A program made the position numbers and the translations under genes. DNA of 8,776 nt from CAXTTV01 sp964247295 (GTDB taxonomy: Bacteria > Chloroflexota > Ktedonobacteria > Ktedonobacterales > Ktedonobacteraceae). The stretch covers positions 1-8,776 of the forward strand of contig CAXTTV010000199.1 of NCBI GenBank assembly GCA_964247295.1, written 5' to 3'. Below, in pieces: positions 1 to 6,151 of this stretch. Each line of letters opens with the position of its first letter. Positions within the stretch are counted from its first letter, which is position 1. A model generated the notes under the pieces. It saw only the letters and a list, made by a program, of their open reading frames with translations, made no database searches and was not told the DNA's origin.

Positions 1-188
1 TCTTAGAACCAGGCTGGCACTATAATTGGTTCGATACTTAGAACATAGTGGTCGAACAGAGTATATACAGTAGTATATATGATAGTAACAGAAACAGCAA
101 TTGATAGGTATTAATATTGATTAATCATCTCATTCTGGTCGGCGAAAATGCTGACTGGAAGGGACGTATAGTTATGTATATTTAGAGA

Positions 189-986
189 CTACTCCTCTGG
201 GATGAGGCCGCTACGATAGGCGAAGATGGCGGCCTGGGTGCGGTCCCGCACTCCTAGTTTCTGGAAGAGGGCCGATAAATAGTTTTTAACGGTTTTTTCG
301 GAGTAGGAGAGCTTCATGGCGATCTCACGATTGCTAAGCCCGGCGGCAATATAACGCAGTAACTCCAGATCCTTATTGGTAAGCATCCGTGCGGTATATG
401 TGTAGTTGTGTTGTTCGGACATCCGACGAACTTCGTTGACAATGGCCCGCGTTTTATCGGAGGCGATATAGTTCTGCCCCGCGTAGACAGTGCGAATGGC
501 TCGCGCAACCTCCTGCGAGGAGGCATCTTTATAAAGATACCCGCTGGCCCCACTTTTGAGTGCCTGAACCATAAGTTGATCTTGTTGGTGCATTGTCAGT
601 ATAATAATACCTAGATCGGGGAATTCCCCGCTCAATTGCTGGGTGACGGTGATCCCATCCAGGACCGGCATGCGAATGTCCATTAATACAATATCAGGAT
701 GCAATTGCCGCACTTTCTGGATGGCCTCCGCGCCATTAGTGGCCTCATCTACGATACAAAGATCGTCTTCTAATTCAAGGAGCTGGCGCAGTCCTTCACG
801 CATTAACCGATGGTCGTCGGCCAGCAGGACTGAGATGGTATGGGTCTCGTCTTCCGGCTCCTGATCTGAGGTACTTCTGGTTGGTTGCTCTACCGTTGAG
901 TCCTGATCGATCATGGTTAAAGGGATCGTCGCCTCGACGGCGAGTGGTGAGTAGACGCCAATCTGGCGCGAAACGATTTGAGGCAT
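189..986 (-). CDS. NarL/FixJ-family response regulator (REC + LuxR-type HTH)
   Basis: Two-component transcription factor of 265 aa. The receiver domain covers about residues 51-170, with the acidic pair D57-D58, phospho-acceptor D103 in L-M-D-I-R-M-P, conserved T131 and K153 in the Y-K-D motif, so all phosphorylation residues are present. A LuxR/GerE-type HTH follows at about 201-262 (L-T-N-K-D-L-E-L-L, then S-N-R-E-I-A and E-K-T-V-K-N-Y). Phosphorylation by a sensor kinase should control DNA binding; no kinase lies in the window. The ATG start is supported by AAGGAG at 993-998, six bases upstream. The next internal Met (residue 25) has no Shine-Dalgarno. This start leaves about 50 residues before the receiver domain, the last part rich in Asp, Glu, Ser and Thr, which is longer than usual for NarL proteins. 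It diverges from the HD-domain gene. I found no convincing promoter for it in the shared gap. The target genes cannot be inferred. Confidence 0.93.
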   Translation of the reverse strand: MPQIVSRQIGVYSPLAVEATIPLTMIDQDSTVEQPTRSTSDQEPEDETHTISVLLADDHRLMREGLRQLLELEDDLCIVDEATNGAEAIQKVRQLHPDIVLMDIRMPVLDGITVTQQLSGEFPDLGIIILTMHQQDQLMVQALKSGASGYLYKDASSQEVARAIRTVYAGQNYIASDKTRAIVNEVRRMSEQHNYTYTARMLTNKDLELLRYIAAGLSNREIAMKLSYSEKTVKNYLSALFQKLGVRDRTQAAIFAYRSGLIPEE

Positions 987-992
987 GGACGA

Positions 993-998
993 CTCCTT
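993..998 (-). promoter_or_regulatory. Shine-Dalgarno site of the response regulator gene
   Basis: AAGGAG on the minus strand, six bases before the ATG at 986-984. It decides for the long N-terminal form of the regulator, since the later in-frame Met codon lacks such a site. Confidence 0.7.
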
Positions 999-1016
999 CC
1001 AGACAAAGTTGGTTAT

Positions 1017-1032
1017 CGGTTTCTACTTAACA
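1017..1032 (+). repeat. Shared upstream motif, copy 1 (CGGTTTCTACTTAACA)
   Basis: This 16-base sequence recurs with one base deleted at 6308-6322 (CGGTTCTACTTAACA), upstream of the TPR gene on the same strand. The common core is the 12-mer TTCTACTTAACA preceded by CGG. Each copy ends 39-42 bases before the first usable ATG of its gene (1075 and 6362). Here its last six bases (TTAACA) also form the -35 box of the HD gene. A shared regulator site or a chance match are both possible. Confidence 0.4.
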
Positions 1033-1055
1033 AGGGGGGAAATTCTCTCTATAAG
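1027..1055 (+). promoter_or_regulatory. Sigma70-type promoter of the HD-domain gene
   Basis: The -35 box is TTAACA (1027-1032), followed by a 17-base spacer and the -10 box TATAAG (1050-1055). Each box matches the consensus at five of six positions. Transcription should begin near 1062, which excludes the in-frame ATG at 985 as the start used from this promoter. Confidence 0.65.
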
Positions 1056-1059
1056 AGAA
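1043..1059. promoter_or_regulatory. Palindrome over the -10 box of the HD gene, operator candidate
   Basis: TTCTCT (1043-1048) and AGAGAA (1054-1059) are perfect inverted arms around five bases. The element covers the TATAAG -10 box, a position at which a bound dimeric repressor would block RNA polymerase. No regulator is known for it. Confidence 0.4.
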
Positions 1060-1074
1060 GTCTATATACTTAGT

Positions 1075-1830
1075 ATGACTGATGTCACAAATAAATACAT
1101 CAATCACCAGGGTGATTTTTCTCATAGTGTTACAAAGGGTGCTGATCACATGTATTCAATTGAGAAAAGGTCTAAAAGCGGTAAACCTACGGTGGCTGAA
1201 CAAGAAGAAACTCTTGTGTCCCTCTCCAGTGAGGTTGAGACTATGCTCCAGCCTCTTCACGATCTAGAGCATGGTTGGGAACACTCTCTGCGGGTCTATA
1301 GATCCGCTATCTACCTTGCTCAACATGAGCAAGCCAACGTATTTATCGTTGGTGCGACGGCCCTCCTCCACGATGTTGGCCGGGTGCGCAAGGAGAAGGG
1401 TCGTAAGCATGCGGATATCTCAGTTGAGATGGCCGGAGAAATCCTTCCCCGGTTCCAGGTGTCCGAGTCTGAGATTACTCAAATTCAAGAGGCGATCCGT
1501 ACGCATAGTTATAAAGGGCCGCGTCCACAAACGTTAGAGGCGAAAATTGTTTTTGACGCCGACCGTCTGGAAGGGTTAGGGGCGATCGGGCTGACGCGCT
1601 GGGTCCTCTATGGTATTCGTCAGCAGATCCCCCTGATCTACCATCCAACCGATCCATTCTGCGAGCAACGTGAGCCTGACGACAAAATGTATATGCTGGA
1701 CCGTTTCGCGACCAAACTTTTAAAAATCGAAGAGTCGATGTATACAGATACGGCGCGTGTGCTGACACAGAGACGAAAACAATTCCTCCTGACCTATCTT
1801 GATGAGCTTCGAGAGGAATTGTTTCTCTAA
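1075..1830 (+). CDS. HD-domain phosphohydrolase, YpgQ/YedJ-like
   Basis: Predicted cytosolic metal-dependent phosphohydrolase, 251 aa from this ATG. The HD signature is complete: H70 in W-E-H-S-L-R-V, H99-D100 in A-L-L-H-D-V-G-R, H112, H144 in R-T-H-S-Y-K-G, and D161/D163 in F-D-A-D-R-L-E-G-L-G-A-I-G. The D-A-D-R-L block followed by the Y-G-I-R and L-I-Y-H-P segments, and a C-terminal helix ending in L-D-E-L-R-E-E-L, resemble the YpgQ/YedJ branch. B. subtilis YpgQ is a nucleotide pyrophosphohydrolase; applying that substrate here is inference. The start is uncertain. The frame is open from ATG 985, but that lies upstream of the -35 box. ATG 1075 has no well-placed ribosome site, while ATG 1150 has AAAGGG ten bases ahead and would give 226 aa without touching the HD domain. 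It is single and convergent with the DinB-like gene, 16 bases away, with no terminator hairpin between them. Confidence 0.88.
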   Translation: MTDVTNKYINHQGDFSHSVTKGADHMYSIEKRSKSGKPTVAEQEETLVSLSSEVETMLQPLHDLEHGWEHSLRVYRSAIYLAQHEQANVFIVGATALLHDVGRVRKEKGRKHADISVEMAGEILPRFQVSESEITQIQEAIRTHSYKGPRPQTLEAKIVFDADRLEGLGAIGLTRWVLYGIRQQIPLIYHPTDPFCEQREPDDKMYMLDRFATKLLKIEESMYTDTARVLTQRRKQFLLTYLDELREELFL

Positions 1831-1846
1831 AAGGGGCGAAAGGACA

Positions 1847-2368
1847 TTATAAGACGAAGGACTCTTTCAACATCTTTAATTGTTGAACATGCTGTTGATC
1901 GTGCTGAGGAACCACATTGACCAGTTGATAAAACTTCATGGGTCCCCAGGCCTGATGCTGGAAGGGACGTTCCCAGGCCTCATCGGGCAACGAGGCCAGA
2001 TATTCAAAAATCTCCTCACGTCGGGCCGCCATTCCCGAGAGAAGCGACTCCAAGGTAGGCAGGGGCTCCAGATCCATTCGTTGGCGCGTCTGTTCCTCCT
2101 CAATTGCCTCACGGGTCAGACGGGGAACCTCCTTTTGAGCATCGGAAATCACTGGGTTCTCTTCAGATTGGATCTTCTGAAAATCCTCTAGCGCTACACC
2201 ATCCGCGATATATAGGTGCTGAGCGATTTCCAGAGCGGACCACTCATCCTTATCGGGCTTACGGCTCAGCTCATCTTTGCTGAAGCGTGCCAGTTGACCG
2301 ATAACTTCGATACGGGCTGCGACCATCTTCGCTCGCACCTTCTCAAATGGGTTTGTTAGAGTTGTCAT
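1847..2368 (-). CDS. DinB/YfiT-superfamily four-helix-bundle protein
   Basis: Protein of 173 aa with the layout of the DinB superfamily: an N-terminal helix, W43-S-A-L-E-I-A-Q-H51-L in the second helix, and the C-terminal H156-D-Q-Q-H160 motif. H51, H156 and H160 are the three histidines that bind a divalent metal in this superfamily. Members include thiol-dependent S-transferases (bacillithiol, mycothiol) and many uncharacterised proteins, so the reaction cannot be fixed from sequence. ATG 2368 has AAAGGA seven bases upstream (2376-2381). It begins 26 bases after the parB stop on the same strand with no terminator between, so it is probably co-transcribed as the last gene of the par operon. 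Nothing in its sequence suggests a role in segregation. Confidence 0.87.
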   Translation of the reverse strand: MTTLTNPFEKVRAKMVAARIEVIGQLARFSKDELSRKPDKDEWSALEIAQHLYIADGVALEDFQKIQSEENPVISDAQKEVPRLTREAIEEEQTRQRMDLEPLPTLESLLSGMAARREEIFEYLASLPDEAWERPFQHQAWGPMKFYQLVNVVPQHDQQHVQQLKMLKESFVL

Positions 2369-2394
2369 TCATCAGTCCTTTCAAGCCGTTAAGG

Positions 2395-3420
2395 TTACGC
2401 TTTATCGAGACCTTTCTTCACCAACTGACCGTATAAACGTTCAAGCTCCTCCTGGTTGTTGAAATGCAGGACCAGGGTACCTTTCCCTTTAGGAGTTGTC
2501 TTCAGATCAACCTTTACCATCAGAGAGTCGCGGAACTGGGCCTCAAGATCCTGGAGATCCGCCGAAAGCCTGGGCCGGGCCGAGGTTTTGCGGGGCTCCA
2601 GTCCCTTCTGAATGCGTTCGGCCTCTTTAATTCTACGCGCCTCTTCCTCAGCCTGACGGACAGTCAACCCCAGAGTGACGATCTTCCCCATCATCGTTAC
2701 TTGATCTTCTAGACGCTCAATCCCGATTAATGCGCGGGCATGGCCCTCAGTAAAGTTATCGACCTGATTTACCAGAGCCTCACGCACTTTTGGGGCCAAT
2801 TGCAGCAGACGTGTCGCATTAGTAACGGTAGAGCGATCCTTGCCAACGCGCTCAGAGATCTGATCGTGCGTCAGGTGGTACTCATCTGCCAACGCCTGAT
2901 AGGCCATTGCCTCCTCGATCGGATTTAGATCAGCGCGTTGAATGTTTTCGATAAGCGCCAGTTCCAGCATCTGCTGAGGGGTCACCTCTTTAATGACAAC
3001 CGGCACTTTGCTTAATTTCGCCAGATGCGAGGCACGCCAGCGGCGCTCGCCCGCGATAATCTGATAACGCGCGGTCCCCGGCTGAGCGCCCTCACGCACC
3101 TGCTGATTGCTCGATGGCTCGTTGCTGAACCAGCCGGGATCATTCTCCTGCCCATACTCCTCAGAGCTGTCCAGGCGCTTCACCACAATGGGCTGGAGAA
3201 GGCCATGTTCTTTTATCGAGTGACTGAGTTCTAACAACCGGGGATCGTCATCCCTGAATATCTTGCGCGGCTGTCGAGGATTAGGGATAATCGCATTGAG
3301 TGGAACCTGAACAATGCTGTTTTCGTCGAGTCGTGTTGGCTGTTGAGCCTCGGTATCCGATGCAGTACCGGGGATCAGAGCATCCAGCCCACGTCCCAGC
3401 CCGAACCGTTGTTTAGCCAC
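2395..3420 (-). CDS. parB: ParB/Spo0J chromosome-partitioning CTPase
   Basis: Centromere-binding partner of ParA, 341 aa. The N-terminal K-Q-R-F-G-L-G-R-G-L-D-A-L-I-P segment (residues 3-17) is typical of chromosomal ParB and is the part that stimulates ParA ATPase. The CTP-binding domain includes N-P-R-Q-P-R (47-52), L-L-Q-P-I-V-V (74-80) and G-E-R-R-W-R-A (124-130), then E-N-I-Q-R-A-D-L-N-P-I-E-E-A (158-171). The parS-reading HTH is about 183-208 and the C-terminal dimerisation region about 287-341. Oddly, about 34 polar residues (84-117) separate the L-L-Q-P strand from the Y-Q-I-I-A-G-E-R-R strand, where most family members have a short hairpin. The start is GTG, overlapping the parA stop by eight bases, with AGGAGGT eight bases upstream. 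It is translationally linked to parA. Confidence 0.96.
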   Translation of the reverse strand: MAKQRFGLGRGLDALIPGTASDTEAQQPTRLDENSIVQVPLNAIIPNPRQPRKIFRDDDPRLLELSHSIKEHGLLQPIVVKRLDSSEEYGQENDPGWFSNEPSSNQQVREGAQPGTARYQIIAGERRWRASHLAKLSKVPVVIKEVTPQQMLELALIENIQRADLNPIEEAMAYQALADEYHLTHDQISERVGKDRSTVTNATRLLQLAPKVREALVNQVDNFTEGHARALIGIERLEDQVTMMGKIVTLGLTVRQAEEEARRIKEAERIQKGLEPRKTSARPRLSADLQDLEAQFRDSLMVKVDLKTTPKGKGTLVLHFNNQEELERLYGQLVKKGLDKA

Positions 3421-4183
3421 GGGCCATTACCTCCTCTGCTAACGCCTTGTAGGCCAGAGCACCGGGTGAGGCCGGATCATAATCCAGAATCGACTTTCCA
3501 AAGCTAGGAGCTTCACTCAGGCGCACATTTCGGCTAATAATTGTCTGGAACACTTCTTCGGGAAAATGATTGCGCACCTCGCGCACAATCTCATTTGCCA
3601 GGCGCGTACGCGGATCAAACATCGTCAGGATAACACCCGCGATATACAACTCCGGGTTTAACGCACTTTTGACCCGGTTCACCGTGTCCTGTAGCTGCGT
3701 CAATCCTTCCAGGGCCAGATACTCGCATTGGATCGGCATAATGACACCATCCGACGCCACCAGCGCATTAATCGTCAAAAGTCCCAACGAAGGAGGACAA
3801 TCAATTAAGATATAGTCGCAGCGCTTACGGATCGGCTCCAGCGCCTGACGCAATCGATACTCACGCGCGAGCATCCCAACCAGCTCAATCTCGGCAGCCG
3901 CCAGATCCATCGTACAGGGCGCGACAACCAGTTCTCGCCTCGCTGTCGGGACAATAATATCAAATATATTTACTTTGTTGTTTGTTTGAGCTAAAAGATC
4001 ATAGAGAGTATGGGAGCGTAGAGTTTCGCCTACACCAATCCCGCTTGTCGTATTTCCCTGAGGGTCCAGGTCAACCAGCAAGACCTTTCGACCGGCAGCC
4101 GCCAGATACGTCGCAAGGTTGATCGAGGTTGTAGTTTTGCCTACACCACCCTTTTGGTTCGCTATTGCATATACTTTTGACAC
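3413..4183 (-). CDS. parA: ParA/Soj-family chromosome-partitioning ATPase
   Basis: Deviant-Walker ATPase of 256 aa that binds DNA as an ATP dimer and moves ParB-parS complexes during segregation. The P-loop K11-G-G-V-G-K-T-T18 contains the signature lysine K11 and catalytic-loop lysine K16. The A' motif is V-D-L-D-P-Q-G-N (37-44) with D40, and the Walker B motif is I-L-I-D128-C-P-P. There is no N-terminal HTH, so this is the short Soj form usual on chromosomes rather than the long P1/F-plasmid form. The start is GTG: it places V-Y-A-I-A-N-Q-K-G-G at the family's normal distance from the N terminus, and the next Met is far downstream. GGAAG lies six bases upstream. It is the first gene of a parA-parB-dinB-like operon with a leader of about 107 nt. 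Neither gidB nor mnmG, frequent neighbours near oriC, is present. Confidence 0.97.
   Translation of the reverse strand: MSKVYAIANQKGGVGKTTTSINLATYLAAAGRKVLLVDLDPQGNTTSGIGVGETLRSHTLYDLLAQTNNKVNIFDIIVPTARRELVVAPCTMDLAAAEIELVGMLAREYRLRQALEPIRKRCDYILIDCPPSLGLLTINALVASDGVIMPIQCEYLALEGLTQLQDTVNRVKSALNPELYIAGVILTMFDPRTRLANEIVREVRNHFPEEVFQTIISRNVRLSEAPSFGKSILDYDPASPGALAYKALAEEVMARG
3429..3435 (-). promoter_or_regulatory. Shine-Dalgarno site fixing the parB GTG start
   Basis: AGGAGGT on the minus strand, eight bases before GTG 3420-3418 and inside the end of parA. A complete anti-16S match here supports the GTG start and the eight-base gene overlap. Confidence 0.8.
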
Positions 4184-4203
4184 AGGCTGCTTCCATACCT
4201 TTC

Positions 4204-4228
4204 ATCTGACTTTGCCTGCCAGTCAGAT
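4204..4228 (-). promoter_or_regulatory. Hairpin in the parA 5' leader
   Basis: ATCTGACT and AGTCAGAT form a perfect 8-bp stem with a 9-base loop, 20 bases before the parA GTG and directly before its ribosome-binding region. No T-run follows, so it is not a typical terminator. It could affect translation or be an operator; the function is unknown. Confidence 0.4.
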
Positions 4229-4297
4229 AGCCCCTGGGCCTCTTAGCCCTATCAGAGCTGTTACTTAACTACCCCTCGCTTCTCACGTCGCACTGCC

Positions 4298-4326
4298 ATT
4301 TTAACAAAAGCAAGGGCTAGAAGCAA
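4298..4326 (-). promoter_or_regulatory. Probable parA operon promoter
   Basis: On the minus strand, TTGCTT (4321-4326), a 17-base spacer and TAAAAT (4298-4303). The -10 box matches five of six and the -35 box three of six. The predicted start of transcription is near 4291, giving a leader of about 107 nt to the GTG. Spacing is ideal but the -35 box is weak. Confidence 0.45.
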
Positions 4327-4397
4327 CTGGGATACACGATGATACAAAAAGAATCAATACCTATGGAGAAAAAAGCGGGAGGAAGATCGTCCAGGAC

Positions 4398-4411
4398 GCA
4401 CGTAAACGTGC
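4398..4411. repeat. Palindrome GCACGT-AA-ACGTGC between modB and the par operon
   Basis: Perfect 6-bp inverted arms around two bases, 24 bases past the modB stop. On the minus strand the flanks AGGA and TCCT could extend it as an imperfect stem, and a T6 run occurs about 20 bases further on. That is too far for a standard intrinsic terminator. It may be a protein-binding site or part of a weak modB terminator. Confidence 0.4.
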
Positions 4412-4434
4412 TTTCCTACCTGAATACTGCCTTA

Positions 4435-5271
4435 TTATCGTTCGACCCAGAACCTACCTACCTGCAATACCACCAATACTCCAATTGATAATGTAATTAA
4501 GACAATGGAGATGGCAACGGCGGTATCCAGATCATTCTCTGCCGCTATATACACGGCTATGGGCAGGGTCTGGGTGACGCCAGGATAGTTGCCAGCAAAG
4601 GTGATGGTCGCCCCCAACTCTCCCAACGCTCTGGCCCAGGCCAGCCCCACTCCACTTAGCAGGGCCGGGCGGATCAGTGGTAGGGTGACGCGAAAAAAGG
4701 TAGAGAGTGGCGAAGCTCGCAATGTATAGGCCGCCTGCTCATAGCGGGGATCAAGCTGTTCCAGACCAGCTCTGGCGCTATTCACAAAAAAAGGTGACGC
4801 GACAAACATCTGAGCCAGAACCACTGCCGGAGTGGTAAAAGGGATGGTAATCCCAAATGGCAGAAACCACTGACCAACCACTCCCATCCGCCCAAATGTC
4901 AACAATAGGGCGACACCAGCTACCACCGGAGGAAATACGGTTGGAAGGATTACCAGAACCTCTAACGCACGGCGACCCAGAAATCGAGTTCGTGCCAGCA
5001 CATAGGCCACCGGCAGCCCAAATAGGACTGCCAGCAGTGTACTGATGAGTGTTGTGATGACGCTGATCTGGATGGCCTGAAGCACCTCCGGCTGACGAAG
5101 CGTGGACCAGAGCAGATCAACAGGCTCATGCAACATCAGCGCTGCCAGAGGAACCGCCAGGAAAAGCAGGAAGACCACTACCAGAATACTAACAACCACC
5201 CGTGTTAGCAGATCTTTCATCTGTGATCTTAGTTGGAAGCCCTCCGGGATACGCAAGCGCGGCCTGCTCAT
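4435..5271 (-). CDS. modB: Molybdate/tungstate-type ABC transporter permease (ModB)
   Basis: Inner-membrane permease of 278 aa, normal to slightly long for ModB. Hydrophobic segments lie at about 21-47, 67-92, 104-126, 146-164, 195-213 and 250-271. The cytoplasmic EAA loop that contacts the ATPase is at about 178-202 (E-Q-A-A-Y-T-L-R-A-S, then L-P-L-I-R-P), followed by A-R-A-L-G-E-L-G-A-T, a strong ModB/CysT-family signature. ATG 5271 overlaps the modA TGA as ATGA, with a G5 run just upstream, implying translational coupling. Met18 (5220) is a weaker alternative start that would shorten the hydrophilic N terminus. Downstream there is no modC; the next gene in that direction is parA, 251 bases on. 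The ATPase must come from elsewhere. Substrate is inferred from the ModA partner; sulfate-type permeases are similar in this region. Confidence 0.93.
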   Translation of the reverse strand: MSRPRLRIPEGFQLRSQMKDLLTRVVVSILVVVFLLFLAVPLAALMLHEPVDLLWSTLRQPEVLQAIQISVITTLISTLLAVLFGLPVAYVLARTRFLGRRALEVLVILPTVFPPVVAGVALLLTFGRMGVVGQWFLPFGITIPFTTPAVVLAQMFVASPFFVNSARAGLEQLDPRYEQAAYTLRASPLSTFFRVTLPLIRPALLSGVGLAWARALGELGATITFAGNYPGVTQTLPIAVYIAAENDLDTAVAISIVLITLSIGVLVVLQVGRFWVER

Positions 5272-6113
5272 CCCCCGATCTTAATGAAATGGTATTTATC
5301 CAGAACCGCCTGCCCATCCGCCGAGAGCACGTATTGAATAAAAGTTTTGTCGTCGGCCACTTGCTTTGAAGATTTAGTCACAGCGATCGGATAGCTAGCA
5401 GTCACATTCAAATCATTCGGGATCTCCAACGGCTTCACCTTACTACTCACGGCCATTGTCACATCGGACTGATAGACAAAGCCAGCATCCGCCTCGCCAA
5501 GTTGCACCTTTTGAACTACCGCCTTTACATTATCCTCTTGAGACACAATGTTGTTCAGGACGGCCTGCTTATAGGCTGGCCCATACTGAGAAGAGGCGGC
5601 CATTTTATCCAGAACCTGACTGCCATATTTACCGGCAGGCACTGTAGCAGCCGCGAAATCGATCTTCACCCCCTTATTGGCAAGATCTTTGAGCGTATTG
5701 ATCTTACCAGGATTATTCACGGGAATAATCACCGTGAGCTTATTTTTAGCAAAGATTTGAGGAGTTTGAACAAGATTAGCTTTTGTAGCTTTATCCATGT
5801 TGGTAGTGTCAGCAGAAGCAAAAATATCGGCGGGGGCCCCCTGTGAGAGTTGCTGTTCCAGAGCCTGAGAGCCGGCGAAATTATATTTCAACGTCACGCC
5901 AGGATGCGCCGTCTGGTATTTACTACCAATCTCCTTAAAGCTCTCTGTCAGGGAAGCAGCGGCGAAAACCTGAAGTGTTCTGGGTGCGTTACTGACAGTT
6001 GGTCTTATGGCCTTGCCAGAAGATGTTGAGGTAGTAGATCCACCGCAAGCCGTCAGAAATAAAGAAAACAAGGCGAAAATAAGCATGGGTCGGGATACAC
6101 GCGACCGTTTCAT
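5268..6113 (-). CDS. modA: Molybdate/tungstate-type substrate-binding lipoprotein (ModA)
   Basis: Extracytoplasmic oxyanion-binding protein of 281 aa. Residues 1-23 form a lipoprotein signal: K-R-S-R-V-S-R, a hydrophobic core, and lipobox L20-T-A-C23, so the mature protein is probably tethered by lipidated C23. A Ser/Thr-rich linker follows to about residue 45. The ModA fold then shows F-A-A-A-S54-L-T-E-S-F, A-G-S82-Q-A-L-E-Q-Q, P-A-D-I-F-A-S-A-D (94-102), V-P-A-G-K-Y-G (158-164), Q-E-D-N-V196 and G-F-V-Y214-Q-S-D. S54, S82, V196 and Y214 correspond to residues that hold the oxyanion in ModA structures. Sequence alone does not separate molybdate from tungstate. GGAGG lies four bases before the ATG, slightly close. 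First gene of modAB, with a strong promoter and palindromes just upstream. Confidence 0.94.
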   Translation of the reverse strand: MKRSRVSRPMLIFALFSLFLTACGGSTTSTSSGKAIRPTVSNAPRTLQVFAAASLTESFKEIGSKYQTAHPGVTLKYNFAGSQALEQQLSQGAPADIFASADTTNMDKATKANLVQTPQIFAKNKLTVIIPVNNPGKINTLKDLANKGVKIDFAAATVPAGKYGSQVLDKMAASSQYGPAYKQAVLNNIVSQEDNVKAVVQKVQLGEADAGFVYQSDVTMAVSSKVKPLEIPNDLNVTASYPIAVTKSSKQVADDKTFIQYVLSADGQAVLDKYHFIKIGG

Positions 6114-6129
6114 GAGTCCTCCGTATATG

Positions 6130-6147
6130 TTGTGCGAGCAATCACAA
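6130..6147. promoter_or_regulatory. CRP/FNR-like palindrome in the modA leader
   Basis: TTGTG (6130-6134) and CACAA (6143-6147) are inverted around eight bases. On the minus strand it reads TGTGA-N6-GCACA, one base off the classic CRP consensus TGTGA-N6-TCACA. It sits at about +1 to +16 of the predicted modA transcript, where binding would repress. An 8-base part, TGTGCGAG, recurs at 6239-6246. Which protein binds, if any, is unknown. Confidence 0.35.
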
Positions 6148-6151
6148 TCTG

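Noticed and set aside
15..30. TGGCAC-N5-TTGG, resembling a sigma54 promoter, overlapping a TATAAT
   Set aside because: The second element has GG instead of GC, nothing downstream on the plus strand is a gene in the right direction, and a sigma54 gene is not expected in the suspected lineage. TATAAT alone at the window edge, with no visible -35 box, is not enough.
118..127. Perfect palindrome TGATTAATCA in the gene-free start of the window
   Set aside because: Ten AT-rich bases in an AT-rich stretch, with no promoter or gene nearby in a sensible position; expected by chance.
135..160. Hairpin GGTCGGC/GCTGACT as a terminator for the response regulator
   Set aside because: The stem needs two G-U pairs that exist only on the plus strand. 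On the minus strand, where the regulator is transcribed, these become A-C mismatches, and no T-run follows.
985..1074. N-terminal extension of the HD gene from ATG 985
   Set aside because: The stretch contains the -35 and -10 boxes and the palindrome, overlaps the start of the divergent regulator gene, and has no resemblance to the HD family.
4279..4294. Possible parS-like site around CACGT in the parA leader
   Set aside because: Only about 9 of 16 positions agree with TGTTTCACGTGAAACA and the site is not palindromic. No true parS was found in the window.
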